Below are positions 16,903 through 25,980 of a stretch of 55,416 bases of DNA, piece by piece. Positions within the stretch are counted from its first letter, which is position 1. The number at the start of each line of letters is the position of its first letter. Origin of the DNA: Nocardioides sp. R-C-SC26 (GTDB lineage: Bacteria; Actinomycetota; Actinomycetes; Propionibacteriales; Nocardioidaceae); contig NZ_JAHRHK010000014.1 of NCBI RefSeq assembly GCF_021246465.1, forward strand, positions 1 through 55,416. The letters run 5' to 3'. The translations under genes and the position numbers were made by a program. The notes beneath the pieces are model-generated. The model was not told where the DNA came from, made no database searches, and was given only the letters and a program-made list of their open reading frames with translations.

Positions 16903-17808
16903 TCAGCTCCGCAGGAAGTCCAGGGTGTGGCGCCAGGAGCGACGCGCCTCCGGGATCCCCGGGAGCAGCGGGAAGACGTGGATGAGGTCGGGCGCCTCGA
17001 GGTAGGTCAACGACCAGTCGCTGGCCGCTGCGGCGTCGGCGAGTTGGCGGCACCCGGGCACCAGCAGGTCGCGGGTGCCGCAGAACATCAAGGCGGGCGG
17101 TAGGCCGTCGAGCGTGCCGAAGAGGGGGGAGACCTCGGGTCGCGTGGCGTCGTCCGAACCGGCCCACCACGCGCCGTAGGCCATCAGCTTGCGCTGGAAG
17201 AGCCACGGGTCGCGGGCGTCGTAGATCGGGGAGTCGGGGTGGCTGAACGTGACGTCGACCCAAGGCGCGTGCAGCAGCAGGTGGCTCGGCAGGTGGCCGC
17301 GCAGGTCGCGCAGGGTCTGGGTGATCGCGACCGCCAGTCCGCCTCCGGCGGAGTCACCGGCGACCACGACGCGATCGCGGGTCGCCGTCAGTGCGGCGAG
17401 CTCGTCGACCAGCGCGCGGTGGCTGTCGCGCCAGGTGAACTCCGGAGCCAGCGGGTAGTCGGGCATCACCACCTCGGCGTCCAGCTCTGCCGCCAACCGG
17501 ACGGCGTACCGCACGTGGACGGCGTCGATCGGCGCGACGTAGCCACCGCCGTGGAGGTAGTACAGCGTCGTCTGCGGTCGCCGTCCGCGCGGGCGGATGG
17601 TGTGGGAGGGGAACGGGTGGGTCCGGGTGCTGATGTCGTAGCGCTGCTCCGCTCCCCGCACGGCCCGCAGCGGCAGCGATCGGTCCATCCCCGCGTGCCA
17701 CCGCTCCAGGCGGGCGCGCTCGGCGTCGACGTCGTCGGGCTGCAGGTCGCTGGCCTTGCGCATCGCCGGGACGACGCGGGCGAGCAGGTCGTGGCTCAGG
17801 CTGGGCAC
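16903..17808 (-). CDS. Alpha/beta hydrolase, hormone-sensitive-lipase family esterase
   Basis: A 301-residue carboxylesterase. The oxyanion-hole motif HGGG is at residues 86-89 and the nucleophile sits in GDSAGG (Ser153). The acid is Asp247 in GTRDLL and the base His277 in LIHVF, a complete catalytic triad in family order. The start is GTG 17808, with CAGGCT 6 bases upstream. It faces the steroid-box-type cluster convergently, separated by 14 bases, and is divergent from the thiamine operon. It acts on short or medium acyl esters; the natural substrate is unknown. Confidence 0.9.
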   Translation of the reverse strand: MPSLSHDLLARVVPAMRKASDLQPDDVDAERARLERWHAGMDRSLPLRAVRGAEQRYDISTRTHPFPSHTIRPRGRRPQTTLYYLHGGGYVAPIDAVHVRYAVRLAAELDAEVVMPDYPLAPEFTWRDSHRALVDELAALTATRDRVVVAGDSAGGGLAVAITQTLRDLRGHLPSHLLLHAPWVDVTFSHPDSPIYDARDPWLFQRKLMAYGAWWAGSDDATRPEVSPLFGTLDGLPPALMFCGTRDLLVPGCRQLADAAAASDWSLTYLEAPDLIHVFPLLPGIPEARRSWRHTLDFLRS

Positions 17809-17922
17809 ACCCCGAGCCTGCCATGCGCGGCGGTGGCGGGGCCCCGGGGAGCGGTGACGTACGGAGGAAGCCGCGTCGCCGTCGCGAGCTCTCCAGCCCG
17901 GCCCGGCCCCACCGGACGGCGT

Positions 17923-17943
17923 GTAGCCCGCGCGGGCTACGCT
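17923..17943. promoter_or_regulatory. Perfect 18-bp palindrome overlapping the thiB promoter -10
   Basis: GTAGCCCGCGCGGGCTAC (17923-17940) is identical to its reverse complement. TACGCT (17938-17943) fits a TAnnnT -10 element, with transcription then starting at the edge of the TPP riboswitch. The palindrome could be an operator or a bidirectional stem in the space between the divergent esterase and thiB genes. Confidence 0.5.
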
Positions 17944-17954
17944 GACGACGTCAG

Positions 17955-18040
17955 ACAGGGGAGCCCGAGCACGGGCTGAGAGTGCGGATGAGCCGCAGAC
18001 CCTTTAGAACCTGCTCCGGTTAGTACCGGCGAAGGGAGTC
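17955..18040 (+). promoter_or_regulatory. TPP (THI-element) riboswitch
   Basis: A thiamine pyrophosphate aptamer upstream of thiB. The conserved CTGAGAG (about 17976-17983) follows a GCCC/GGGC stem, then comes the optional TGCGG/CCGCA stem. The invariant GACCCTTTAGAACCTG (from about 17998) is followed by the CCGG/CCGG stem and the closing GAAGGGAG (18031-18038). The closing AGGGAG is also the Shine-Dalgarno of thiB, 6 bases before its ATG. Ligand binding should therefore hide the ribosome site: translational repression when TPP is plentiful. Confidence 0.95.
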
Positions 18041-18044
18041 CGAG

Positions 18045-19112
18045 ATGTTCGTGCGCGCGCTCACCCGCAAGGCCGCCGCCGTCACCGCCGTCAGCGCACT
18101 GGGGATCACCGCCCTGAGTGCGTGCTCGTTCGTCACCGAGGAGGGGGAGGCGAGTGGCACCTCGGAGCACGTCGTACTGCTCACCCATGGTGACTTCTAC
18201 CTCCCCGAGGACCTGACCGAGACGTTCGAGGCCGACACCGGTTACGTGCTCGACGTCCGCCCCAGCGACGGCGTGGGGGACCTCGCCAACCTCGTCGCCG
18301 ACGAGGCCGGAAAGCCCTCGGGCGACGTCGTCTTCGGCGTCGACAGCACCTTCGCCTCGCGCGTCCTCGAGGCCGGCGCCGTGGCGCCGTTCGCAGGCGA
18401 ACTGCCCGACGGCGTGGCCGACTACGCCCTCGCCGGTGACGACGACGGTGCGCTGGTCGGCGTCGACAGCGGCAACGTGTGCGTCAATGTCGACACCGCC
18501 TGGTTCGATGCCGAGGGAATGACCCCGCCGACGACCTTCGCCGACCTGACCGAGCCCGCCTACCGGGGCCTGTTCGCGATCCCGGGTGCCTCGACGAGCT
18601 CGCCCGGCATGGCGTTCCTGCTCGGCACCATCGCCGAGTTCGGCGACGACTGGAGCAACTACTGGGCCGACCTGATGGCCAACGACGCGCTCGTCGTCAA
18701 CGGATGGTCGGACGCCTACAACGTCGAGTTCACCGCCGGTGAGGGTGGCGGAGACCGCCCGATCGTCGTCAGCTACGACTCCTCGCCCGCGTTCACCGTC
18801 GCCGACGGCGCCACCGGCACCGCGGCCCTGCTCGACACCTGCGTCCGTCAGGTCGAGTACGCCGGTGTGCTCGAGGGTGCCGACAACCCCGAGGGTGCGG
18901 CGGACCTCGTCGAGTTCCTGGTGAGCCAGGAGGTGCAGGCCGCACTGCCCGAGAGCATGTACGTCTTCCCGACCCGCGCCGGTGTGGAGCTGCCGACCGA
19001 CTGGGCGACGTTCGCCCAGCGGCCGAGCGACCCGCTGATGGTCGACCCCGCCGAGATCGAGGCCAACCGCGAGGACTGGCTCCTGGAGTGGACCGACGTC
19101 GTCAGCCGCTGA
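18045..19112 (+). CDS. thiB: Thiamine ABC transporter substrate-binding lipoprotein
   Basis: A 355-residue periplasmic-type binding protein for thiamine or its phosphates. The N-terminal signal peptide ends in the lipobox ALSAC (Cys27), so it should be tethered to the outer face of the membrane. Family features include VLLTHGDFYLPEDLTETFEADTG (quoted in part: VLLTHGDFYLPEDL), DVVFGVDSTFASR and VVNGWSDAYNVEFT, typical of ThiB/TbpA. It is the first gene after the TPP riboswitch, with an ideal Shine-Dalgarno inside the aptamer. thiP and thiQ follow on the same strand. Confidence 0.95.
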   Translation: MFVRALTRKAAAVTAVSALGITALSACSFVTEEGEASGTSEHVVLLTHGDFYLPEDLTETFEADTGYVLDVRPSDGVGDLANLVADEAGKPSGDVVFGVDSTFASRVLEAGAVAPFAGELPDGVADYALAGDDDGALVGVDSGNVCVNVDTAWFDAEGMTPPTTFADLTEPAYRGLFAIPGASTSSPGMAFLLGTIAEFGDDWSNYWADLMANDALVVNGWSDAYNVEFTAGEGGGDRPIVVSYDSSPAFTVADGATGTAALLDTCVRQVEYAGVLEGADNPEGAADLVEFLVSQEVQAALPESMYVFPTRAGVELPTDWATFAQRPSDPLMVDPAEIEANREDWLLEWTDVVSR

Positions 19113-19152
19113 ACGCCGGGGGAAGCGCGGATCTGTGGGGCGGAGGGCGGCG

Positions 19153-20820
19153 ATGCGTCCACCGCACGGCCCGGTCCGGGTGAGGGCGCGGGGCACGCTG
19201 ACCCTGATCGGCCTGTCCGCGCTGCCGCTCGCCGTCCTGACCGTCTTCTTCCTGCTGCCGCTGGGAGGCATGCTCGCTCGGGGGCTCTGGCCTGACGGCG
19301 AGCTGGCGCCGCGGGCCGTGCTCGACGTGCTGTCGCGGCCGCGGGTGGGGCGCGTCGTCTGGTTCACGGCGTGGTCCTCCGCCGTCGCCACGGCGATCGC
19401 GGTGGCGGTCGGCCTGCCGGTCGCGTACGTGCTGTACCGGCTCCGCTTCCGCGGCCGCGCGGTGCTGCGGGCGGCGGTGCTGGTGCCGTTCGTGATGCCG
19501 ACCGTCGTGGTCGGCGTCGCGTTCCGTCAGCTCCTCCGAGACGGCGGACCGCTCGGCGCGCTCGGCCTGGACCACACCCCGGTCGCCGTCATCGCCGGCC
19601 TGGTGTTCTTCAACGTCGCGGTCGTGGTGCGCACCGTCGGCGCGGCGTGGGAGGGCCTCGACTCTCGTCCGGCGGAGGCGGCCGCCGCGCTCGGAGCGAC
19701 CCCCTGGCAGGTGTTCCGCACCGTGACCCTGCCGACGCTGAGGCCGGCCGTCGTGGCGGCTGCGTCGGTGGTGTTCCTGTTCTGCGCGACCGCGTTCGGC
19801 GTGGTGCTCATCCTCGGCGGCGTCCGCTACGCCTCGGTCGAGACCGAGATCTACCTGCTCACGACGGTGATCCGCGATCTGCCGGGTGCGGCTGCGCTCT
19901 CGCTCGTGCAGCTGGCGGCGGTCACGGTGCTCCTGGTCGTGGCCGGTCGTACCCGTCGCGTGGCCGACCCGACGGTCACGCGGCACGTCGCCGATCCCCG
20001 TCGTCCAGGTCGGGCCGACGCGCCGCAGCTCGTCGTCATGACGGTGTTCGCGGCGTTCCTGTCGGCGCCGATCGGCGCGCTGGTGGTGCAGTCGCTCCGC
20101 GTCGACGGCGCGTGGAGCCTGGGGCACTACCGCGCGTTGGGCACCACGGGCAGCGAGGGAGCCCTCGTCGTGCCGGCGACGCAGGCCCTGGCGAACTCGC
20201 TGCAGACCGCGATCGACGCGACGTGGATCGCGCTCCTGCTCGGCCTCCTCGTCTCGATCGTGGTCACCCGGCGCTCCCGCAGTCGCACGGAGCGGCACGT
20301 GCGGTCGGTGCTCGACGCCGTCTTCATGCTGCCGCTGGGGGTCTCTGCGGTGACCATCGGCTTCGGGTTCCTGGTGACCCTCGGCCGCGAGCCGCTCGAC
20401 CTGCGCACCTGGCCGCTGCTCGTGCCGATCGCACAGGCGTTGGTCGCGCTGCCGCTGGTGGTACGCACATTGGTGCCGGTGCTGCAGGGCATCGACGATC
20501 GCCAACGCCAGGCCGCGGCGTCTCTCGGCGCGGGTCCGCTCCGCTCGTTGCTCGTGGTCGACCTCCCCGTCATGTGGCGACCGACGCTGGCGGCCGCCGG
20601 CTTCTGCTTCGCCATCTCGCTGGGCGAGTTCGGCGCGACGTCGTTCCTGACCCGCGCCGACCACCCGACCCTGCCGGTGGTCATCGTGCGGCTGCTGGGT
20701 CGCCCCGGGGAGGGCAACTACGGCATGGCCCTGGCGGCGTCGGTGGTGCTCGCCGCCACCACCGCGTTGGTCGTGCTGCTCGTGGAGCGGCTGCGCGTGC
20801 GCTCGGTCGGTCGATGGTGA
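19153..20820 (+). CDS. thiP: Thiamine ABC transporter permease (two fused TMD halves)
   Basis: A 555-residue inner-membrane permease with about 12 membrane segments. It contains two copies of the BPD permease domain, the architecture of ThiP and FbpB. Each half has the EAA loop that contacts the ATPase: EAAAALGATPWQVFRTVTLP and RQAAASLGAGPLRSLLVVDLP (quoted in part). ATG 19153 is preferred over GTG 19135 because GGAGGG lies 5 bases before it. It is 40 bases after thiB and 10 bases before thiQ. Confidence 0.93.
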   Translation: MRPPHGPVRVRARGTLTLIGLSALPLAVLTVFFLLPLGGMLARGLWPDGELAPRAVLDVLSRPRVGRVVWFTAWSSAVATAIAVAVGLPVAYVLYRLRFRGRAVLRAAVLVPFVMPTVVVGVAFRQLLRDGGPLGALGLDHTPVAVIAGLVFFNVAVVVRTVGAAWEGLDSRPAEAAAALGATPWQVFRTVTLPTLRPAVVAAASVVFLFCATAFGVVLILGGVRYASVETEIYLLTTVIRDLPGAAALSLVQLAAVTVLLVVAGRTRRVADPTVTRHVADPRRPGRADAPQLVVMTVFAAFLSAPIGALVVQSLRVDGAWSLGHYRALGTTGSEGALVVPATQALANSLQTAIDATWIALLLGLLVSIVVTRRSRSRTERHVRSVLDAVFMLPLGVSAVTIGFGFLVTLGREPLDLRTWPLLVPIAQALVALPLVVRTLVPVLQGIDDRQRQAAASLGAGPLRSLLVVDLPVMWRPTLAAAGFCFAISLGEFGATSFLTRADHPTLPVVIVRLLGRPGEGNYGMALAASVVLAATTALVVLLVERLRVRSVGRW

Positions 20821-20830
20821 GGATGTGACG

Positions 20831-21841
20831 ATGCTGGAGCTCGACGCTGTGAGCGTGCACTACGACGGCGTGCCCGCCCTGAGCGACGCCGACGTCCGGA
20901 TCGAGGACGGCGAGGTGGTCGCCGTCCTCGGGCCTTCGGGGTGCGGCAAGTCGACGCTGCTGCGCGCCGTCGCGGGGCTCGAGCCGTTGAGCGCGGGCAG
21001 GATCACCTGGGACGGCGCGGACCTCGCGGGCGTGCCCACGCATCGCCGGGGCTTCGCCCTGATGTTCCAGGACGGCCAGCTCTTCGCGCACCTCTCAGTC
21101 GCTGCGAACGTGGGGTACGCGCTGCGTCTGCGCCGGGTGCCCGACCGCGCTCGGAGGGTCGCTGACCTGCTGGACCTGGTGGGTCTCGCCGGGTACGCCG
21201 ACCGACTGCCGGGCACGCTGTCCGGCGGTGAGCGGCAGCGCGTCGCGCTCGCCCGCTCGATGGCCGCCGCACCGCGGGCGCTCCTGCTCGACGAGCCGCT
21301 CTCGGCGCTCGACGCCGCCCTGCGCGAGCGGCTCGCCTCGGACCTGCGTCGCATCCTCACCGAGTCGGGCACCACGACGCTGCTCGTCACCCACGACCAG
21401 GAGGAGGCGTTCGCGCTCGCCGACCGGCTGGTGGTGCTGCGCGGTGGACGGGTGGTCCAGCAGGGCAGCGCACGCGAGGTGTGGGCCCGGCCGGTCGACG
21501 CCGAGACCGCGCTGTTCCTCGGCTACGCGCGCGTGCTGGACGGCGAACCCGCGCGCCGGGTGCTCGCCGCACTGCCCCAGCGGCAGGCGTCGCCCGGCAC
21601 GGCGGGGCAGGTCGCCCTGCGTCGCTCCGCGCTCGTCGCGGACGCCACGACCGTCGACGCGCCCGGGGCGGCGGGACTGGTCGGGGCCGTCGTCTCGGCC
21701 CGTGCCACCCCCGACGCCGTCCGGCTCGTCGTCGACGTCGAGGGGGTCGGCGTGCTCGACGCCGTCTCGGCGGCCGGCGTCCCTGCGCCCGGGGACCGTG
21801 TGCGGCTCCGTCTCGACGCCGCTCGCGTGGCGCTGCTCTGA
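20831..21841 (+). CDS. thiQ: Thiamine ABC transporter ATP-binding protein
   Basis: A 336-residue ABC ATPase that powers the ThiBPQ importer. The Walker A is GPSGCGKST, the Q-loop is MFQDGQLF, the signature is LSGGERQ, and Walker B is LLLDEPLSALD, followed by the His switch in LVTHDQEEAF. The ~110-residue C-terminal extension resembles the regulatory beta domain of longer importer ATPases and is longer than in enteric ThiQ. ATG 20831 is chosen because GGTGAGGA, overlapping the thiP stop, is 7 bases upstream. Confidence 0.93.
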   Translation: MLELDAVSVHYDGVPALSDADVRIEDGEVVAVLGPSGCGKSTLLRAVAGLEPLSAGRITWDGADLAGVPTHRRGFALMFQDGQLFAHLSVAANVGYALRLRRVPDRARRVADLLDLVGLAGYADRLPGTLSGGERQRVALARSMAAAPRALLLDEPLSALDAALRERLASDLRRILTESGTTTLLVTHDQEEAFALADRLVVLRGGRVVQQGSAREVWARPVDAETALFLGYARVLDGEPARRVLAALPQRQASPGTAGQVALRRSALVADATTVDAPGAAGLVGAVVSARATPDAVRLVVDVEGVGVLDAVSAAGVPAPGDRVRLRLDAARVALL

Positions 21842-21866
21842 GCACCCCGGAGGTCCGCGCACTACG

Positions 21867-22952
21867 ATGGGCGCCGTGTATCGCCGCGCCTACGTGACCC
21901 TCGTCGCGGTCGCCGCCGTCATGGGCGCTTTGGCCCTGGTGGTGTCTCTGCAGTACGACCGTCCGCTGCTCGACCCCGAGGGCAAGTTCCTGGGTCCGTC
22001 GTGGGCGCGCCTGCCGCTGCTCGTCGCGCTCGCGCTCGCGCTCGACCTGGTGCCGCGTGCGCTGTGGTTCTCGCGCATGCGACCCACGGTGATGGTCACG
22101 GTGATCAAGGAGCGCCTGCGCAGCCACTGGACGCGCGATCGCTCGCTGCTCGTGGTGCTCGGCATCGTCTGCTTCTACGTGACCTACGTCAGCTACCGGA
22201 ACCTGAAGTCGGCGCTGCCCTTCGTGCGCGACTTCGACAATCCCAACGACATGTTCGACCGCGAGCTGAACCTGCTCGACAAGGTGCTGTTCTTCGGTGG
22301 CCGGCCCGGGCCGGTGCTGCACGACGTCCTCGGCACGAACATCGCTGCCCACGTGCTCTCGTGGATCTACCTGCTGTTCGTGCCGATGGTGCCGATCCTG
22401 GTCACCGTCTGGATCGTGTGGTCGCGCAACATCTCCTTCGGCTACTGGTTCGTGACGTCGCAGGGCATCGCGTGGTCGCTCGGCACGCTGTCGTACTACG
22501 CGCTGCCCACGCTCGGCCCGGCCTTCCACTTCCCGTCCGGGTACACCGACCTGGCGCACACGCCCACGACCGACCTGATCGAGTCGCTGGACCGCACCCG
22601 AGATCTCGTCGTCCACGGTGGGTACGACGGGCAGAGCGTCGAGGGCATCGTGAACTCGGTCGCGGGCTTCGCCAGCCTGCACTGCGGCATCACCCTGCTC
22701 TGGGCGCTGATGGTGCAGTTCACCCTGCGCAGCAAGCTGCTCAAGTGGATCTTCTGGATCAACTTCGGCTGCACCGTGATCGCCACGATCTACTTCGGCT
22801 GGCACTACCTCGCCGACGACGTCGCCGGGTTCATGATCGCGTTGGTCGCCTTCTACCTGGGAGGCATCGCCACCGGGCAGAAGTTCGATCGACATTCGCT
22901 CAGATCCCATCCGACGACGACCACGTCGGCCGTGCCGGTGCACGCCGACTGA
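21867..22952 (+). CDS. PAP2-superfamily membrane protein (IPC/aureobasidin-resistance-like)
   Basis: An integral membrane lipid phosphatase or phosphotransferase of 361 residues with about six or seven membrane segments. Catalytic-region motifs are present: SLHCGITLLWA (Ser-x-His) and FGWHYLADDVAGF, with the His and Asp expected of the inositol-phosphorylceramide synthase-like branch. ATG 21867 gives the modelled start. GTG 21876 (MYRRAYVTL) is a strong alternative because TACGAT (21863-21868) would make it leaderless. It starts 25 bases after thiQ and may belong to envelope lipid or lipoglycan synthesis. The substrate is unknown. Confidence 0.85.
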   Translation: MGAVYRRAYVTLVAVAAVMGALALVVSLQYDRPLLDPEGKFLGPSWARLPLLVALALALDLVPRALWFSRMRPTVMVTVIKERLRSHWTRDRSLLVVLGIVCFYVTYVSYRNLKSALPFVRDFDNPNDMFDRELNLLDKVLFFGGRPGPVLHDVLGTNIAAHVLSWIYLLFVPMVPILVTVWIVWSRNISFGYWFVTSQGIAWSLGTLSYYALPTLGPAFHFPSGYTDLAHTPTTDLIESLDRTRDLVVHGGYDGQSVEGIVNSVAGFASLHCGITLLWALMVQFTLRSKLLKWIFWINFGCTVIATIYFGWHYLADDVAGFMIALVAFYLGGIATGQKFDRHSLRSHPTTTTSAVPVHAD

Positions 22953-22961
22953 TCGGCCGTC

Positions 22962-23117
22962 GGTGGTCGAGCTTGTCGAGACCCGGCGGGCATCTCGACA
23001 AGCTCGATGACCGGGAGGTCCGCTCGGTGACCGGGAGGTCCGTTCGATGACTGCGCCCCCGGTGGTCGAGTTCGTCGAGACCTCGGGAGGGTGAGCCGGT
23101 GGTCGGGCTTGGGGACC
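22962..23117. repeat. Cluster of inverted and decayed intergenic repeats
   Basis: A forward unit (22962-22983) faces an inverted copy (22991-23012), so the pair can fold into a long hairpin after the PAP2 gene. Two short GGTGACCGGGAGGTCCG-like direct repeats follow. Another forward unit lies at 23061-23082, and a degraded one at 23098-23117 (GGTGGTCGGGCTTGGGGACC). The remaining intergenic sequence to 23154 holds only the candidate -10 TACCGT. Confidence 0.85.
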
Positions 23118-23154
23118 CCGGGAGGGTGAGGCGCTGCTCGGTACCGTCTGCCTC

Positions 23155-25182
23155 ATGGCGACCGACACCGTCCTGCCCGATGCCGTCGATCCCGACGCCG
23201 CCGATCCCGCGGCTGCGGGGCCGGGCGCGGAGCGGGCGGCGGCCGAGGAGGAGGGGGTCTACCTCCAGCCGGAGGTGGACGTCGCCGCACTGACGGACGT
23301 GCTCGACGGCCGCTACGCCGAGGTCCGTCGCAGCGTGCGTGCCCAGCTCGCCGAGCACGCGGGCATCCTGGAGGACGCCGAGACGTCGACCCGCGCCGAG
23401 TACCGCGAGCGTGTGCTCGAGCTGGTGCAGGAGATGGCCGGCACCGGGCAGACCGGATTCGGCTTCCCGGCCGAGTACGGCGGCGGCGCGGACATCGGTG
23501 CCTCGATCGCGGCGTTCGAGACCCTCGGTCTCGGCGATCTCTCGGTGATGACGAAGGTCGGGGTCCAGTTCGGTCTCTTCGGCGGCGCGATCCTCCAGTT
23601 GGGTACCCAGCGACACCACGAGCGCTACCTGGCCGACGTCGTCAGCGGCCGGCTGCTGGGCTGCTTCGCGATGACCGAGACCGGTCACGGCTCGAACGTC
23701 CAGGCGCTCGGCACCGTCGCGACCTATGACGCCGAGACCGACGAGTTCGTCGTCCACACCGCGCGCGAGGACGCGAGCAAGGACTACATCGGCAACGCCG
23801 CCTGCCACGGCGAGCTCGCCGTCGTGTTCGCCCAGCTGGAGGTGGGCGGTGAGCAGCACGGTGTCCATGCCCTGCTCGTGCCGATCCGGGTGGACGGCGA
23901 GGTCGCGCCCGGCGTCCGGATCGAGGACGACGGCGCCAAGATGGGCCTCAACGGCGTCGACAACGGACGGATCTGGTTCGACCACGTCCGGGTGCCGCGC
24001 GAGGCGCTGCTCAACCGTTTCGCCGACGTCGACGCGGACGGCGTCTACTCCAGCCCGATCGACAACCCGGGCCGCCGCTTCTTCACCATGCTCGGAACGC
24101 TGGTGCAGGGCCGGGTGTGCATCGGCGGTGCGGGCATCAACGCCGCCAAGGTCGCCATCGCCATCGCGGTGACCTACGGCAATCGTCGTCGCCAGTTCGA
24201 GGCGACGGGCGAGGAGGAGGAGCTCCTCCTCGACTACGGCCTGCATCAGCGACGGCTCCTACCGCTGCTCGCCCGCAGTTACGCGCTGCACTTCGCCCAG
24301 GAGGTCGTCGCCGATCAGCTCCACCAGGTCTTCTCCGGCGAGAAGGACGACGACGTCACCCGTCGTCTGCTCGAGTCGCGGGCGGCGGGCACCAAGGCGC
24401 TGGGCACCTGGCACGCGACGCGCACCATCCAGGAGTGCCGCGAGGCATGCGGCGGCGCCGGGTACCTGGCGGTCAACCGCTTCGCGGCGCTCAAGGCCGA
24501 CACCGACGTCTTCACCACGTTCGAGGGCGACAACCACGTCCTGCTGCAGTTGGTGGCCAAGGGCCTGCTGACCGACTACGCCAGCGACTTCGAGGACCTG
24601 GACCAGTTCGGCATGGTGCGGTTCGTCGCCGGCCTCGCCGTCGACACCGTCATCGAGAAGACGGCCGTGCACAAACTGCTCGAGCGGATCAAGGACGTGC
24701 TCCCCGGCGGTGACGCCTGGGACGCCGACGCCGGACTGCTCGACCCCGACTACCACCTGGCGATGTACCGGTTCCGCGAGGAACACATGATCGGCGGCGT
24801 CGCCCGTCGGCTCAAGCGGGGCATCGACGACGGGATGGACGCCGGCGAGGTCTTCTCCCGCGTGCAGGACCACGTGATCGCCGCGGCCCGGGCCCACATG
24901 GAGCGGCTCGTGCTCGAGGCGTTCGTGGAGAAGGTGGCGACGCTGCCCGACGGCGACCTCAAGGTGGCGCTCAACCTGCTGTGCGACCTGCACGCCCTGG
25001 CCGGGATCGAGGCGGATCGGGCCTGGTTCATGGAGCACGGCCGGCTCAGCGTGCAGCGCAGCAAGGCGATCTCGCGTGAGGTCGCGAGCCTGTGTCGCAA
25101 GATCCGACCGCTCGCCGGAGATCTGGCGGATGCCTTCGCGGTGCCGCCGGAACTGCTGCGGGCGCCGGCACTGGTCGGCTGA
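23155..25182 (+). CDS. Acyl-CoA oxidase / acyl-CoA dehydrogenase family enzyme
   Basis: A 675-residue FAD enzyme for the first step of beta-oxidation. The length and motifs match the acyl-CoA oxidase branch more than ordinary dehydrogenases: CFAMTETGHGSNVQ, KMGLNGVDNGRIWFDHVRVPR (quoted in part: GLNGVDNGRIWFDHVRVPR), RTIQECREACGGAGYL and DVFTTFEGDNHVLLQ. The second helical domain after about residue 480 is typical of ACOX. The N-terminal ~45 residues are Ala/Asp/Glu-rich and probably disordered. The ATG has TACCGT 7 bases upstream, a leaderless layout. O2 or an electron-transfer flavoprotein could be the acceptor; sequence alone does not decide. Confidence 0.9.
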   Translation: MATDTVLPDAVDPDAADPAAAGPGAERAAAEEEGVYLQPEVDVAALTDVLDGRYAEVRRSVRAQLAEHAGILEDAETSTRAEYRERVLELVQEMAGTGQTGFGFPAEYGGGADIGASIAAFETLGLGDLSVMTKVGVQFGLFGGAILQLGTQRHHERYLADVVSGRLLGCFAMTETGHGSNVQALGTVATYDAETDEFVVHTAREDASKDYIGNAACHGELAVVFAQLEVGGEQHGVHALLVPIRVDGEVAPGVRIEDDGAKMGLNGVDNGRIWFDHVRVPREALLNRFADVDADGVYSSPIDNPGRRFFTMLGTLVQGRVCIGGAGINAAKVAIAIAVTYGNRRRQFEATGEEEELLLDYGLHQRRLLPLLARSYALHFAQEVVADQLHQVFSGEKDDDVTRRLLESRAAGTKALGTWHATRTIQECREACGGAGYLAVNRFAALKADTDVFTTFEGDNHVLLQLVAKGLLTDYASDFEDLDQFGMVRFVAGLAVDTVIEKTAVHKLLERIKDVLPGGDAWDADAGLLDPDYHLAMYRFREEHMIGGVARRLKRGIDDGMDAGEVFSRVQDHVIAAARAHMERLVLEAFVEKVATLPDGDLKVALNLLCDLHALAGIEADRAWFMEHGRLSVQRSKAISREVASLCRKIRPLAGDLADAFAVPPELLRAPALVG

Positions 25183-25198
25183 TCCGTAGTCTGACCGG

Positions 25199-25879
25199 GT
25201 GACGATCATCTCCCGCATCCCCGGGCTCGGCGGCTGGAGCGATGACCCGCTCTGGGCGTCCTTCTACGACTGGACCGTCGAGCACCCCCACCTCGGCGGT
25301 GCGATCTGGGCGGCCGGGCTGCAGAGCAACCTGCGCCGCCTCTACGACGCCGCCCACGAGCTGTCGTTGCTGGCGCCGGGCTCCCGCGTGCTCGACGTGC
25401 CGTGCGGGGGTGGCGTCGCGCTCCGGGGCCTCACGCCCGGTCAAGGCGTCGACTACGTCGCCGCCGACATCGCACAGGCGATGCTCGACCGCACGATGGA
25501 CGCCGCGCGCGAGCGTCGTCTGGACGACCAGGTGACGCCGCGGATCGCCGACGTCGGCGACCTCCCGTTCGCGGGTGAGTCCTTCGACATGGTCGTCTCG
25601 TTCACCGGGCTGCACTGCTTCCCCGACCCGGCGGCCGCCGTCGTGGAGATGGTGCGGGTGCTCAAGCCCGGCGGAGTGATCAGCGGCAGCGCCCTGCTCA
25701 ACGACTCGGGCCTGATCCACGAACCGATCCGTCGGGTCGGTCGCGTCGCCGGTCTGCTCGGGCCCGGATGCACGGGCACCGAGATCGTGCACTGGCTCGC
25801 CGCCCAGGGTGTCGACGTCGAGCTCGTCCGCTCGGGTGCGATCGGATACTTCCGCGGGGTCAAGCGCGCCACGGCGTGA
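25199..25879 (+). CDS. Class I SAM-dependent methyltransferase
   Basis: A 226-residue methyltransferase of the UbiE/Methyltransf_11 type. Motif I is VLDVPCGGGVALRGL (about residues 63-77), motif II ends in VAADIAQAMLDR, and the post-I segment is DVGDLPFAGESFDMVVSFTGLHC (quoted in part: LPFAGESFDMVVSFTGLHC). LKPGGVISGSALL follows. The GTG start has TAGTCT exactly 6 bases upstream. It sits 16 bases after the acyl-CoA oxidase gene but appears to have its own promoter. The methyl acceptor is unknown; lipid or quinone are possibilities. Confidence 0.88.
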   Translation: MTIISRIPGLGGWSDDPLWASFYDWTVEHPHLGGAIWAAGLQSNLRRLYDAAHELSLLAPGSRVLDVPCGGGVALRGLTPGQGVDYVAADIAQAMLDRTMDAARERRLDDQVTPRIADVGDLPFAGESFDMVVSFTGLHCFPDPAAAVVEMVRVLKPGGVISGSALLNDSGLIHEPIRRVGRVAGLLGPGCTGTEIVHWLAAQGVDVELVRSGAIGYFRGVKRATA

Positions 25880-25926
25880 CCGGCACGACCGGCTCCGCGG
25901 TCGACGACACCGCGTTCGAGTGTCCC

Positions 25927-25974
25927 GATGGTCGAGGAGCCCGCGAGGAACGAGCGGGCGTCACGAGACCACCG
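25927..25974. repeat. Long hairpin variant of the intergenic repeat (GGTCGAGGAGCC type)
   Basis: It runs from GATGGTCGAGGAGCCCGC to GTCACGAGACCACCG and contains GCCCGC and GCGGGC arms around GAGGAACGA, so it folds into a stem-loop. It is related to 9686-9733 and lies between convergent genes, just beyond the stop of the small minus-strand membrane protein. Confidence 0.75.
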
Positions 25975-25980
25975 CCGACC

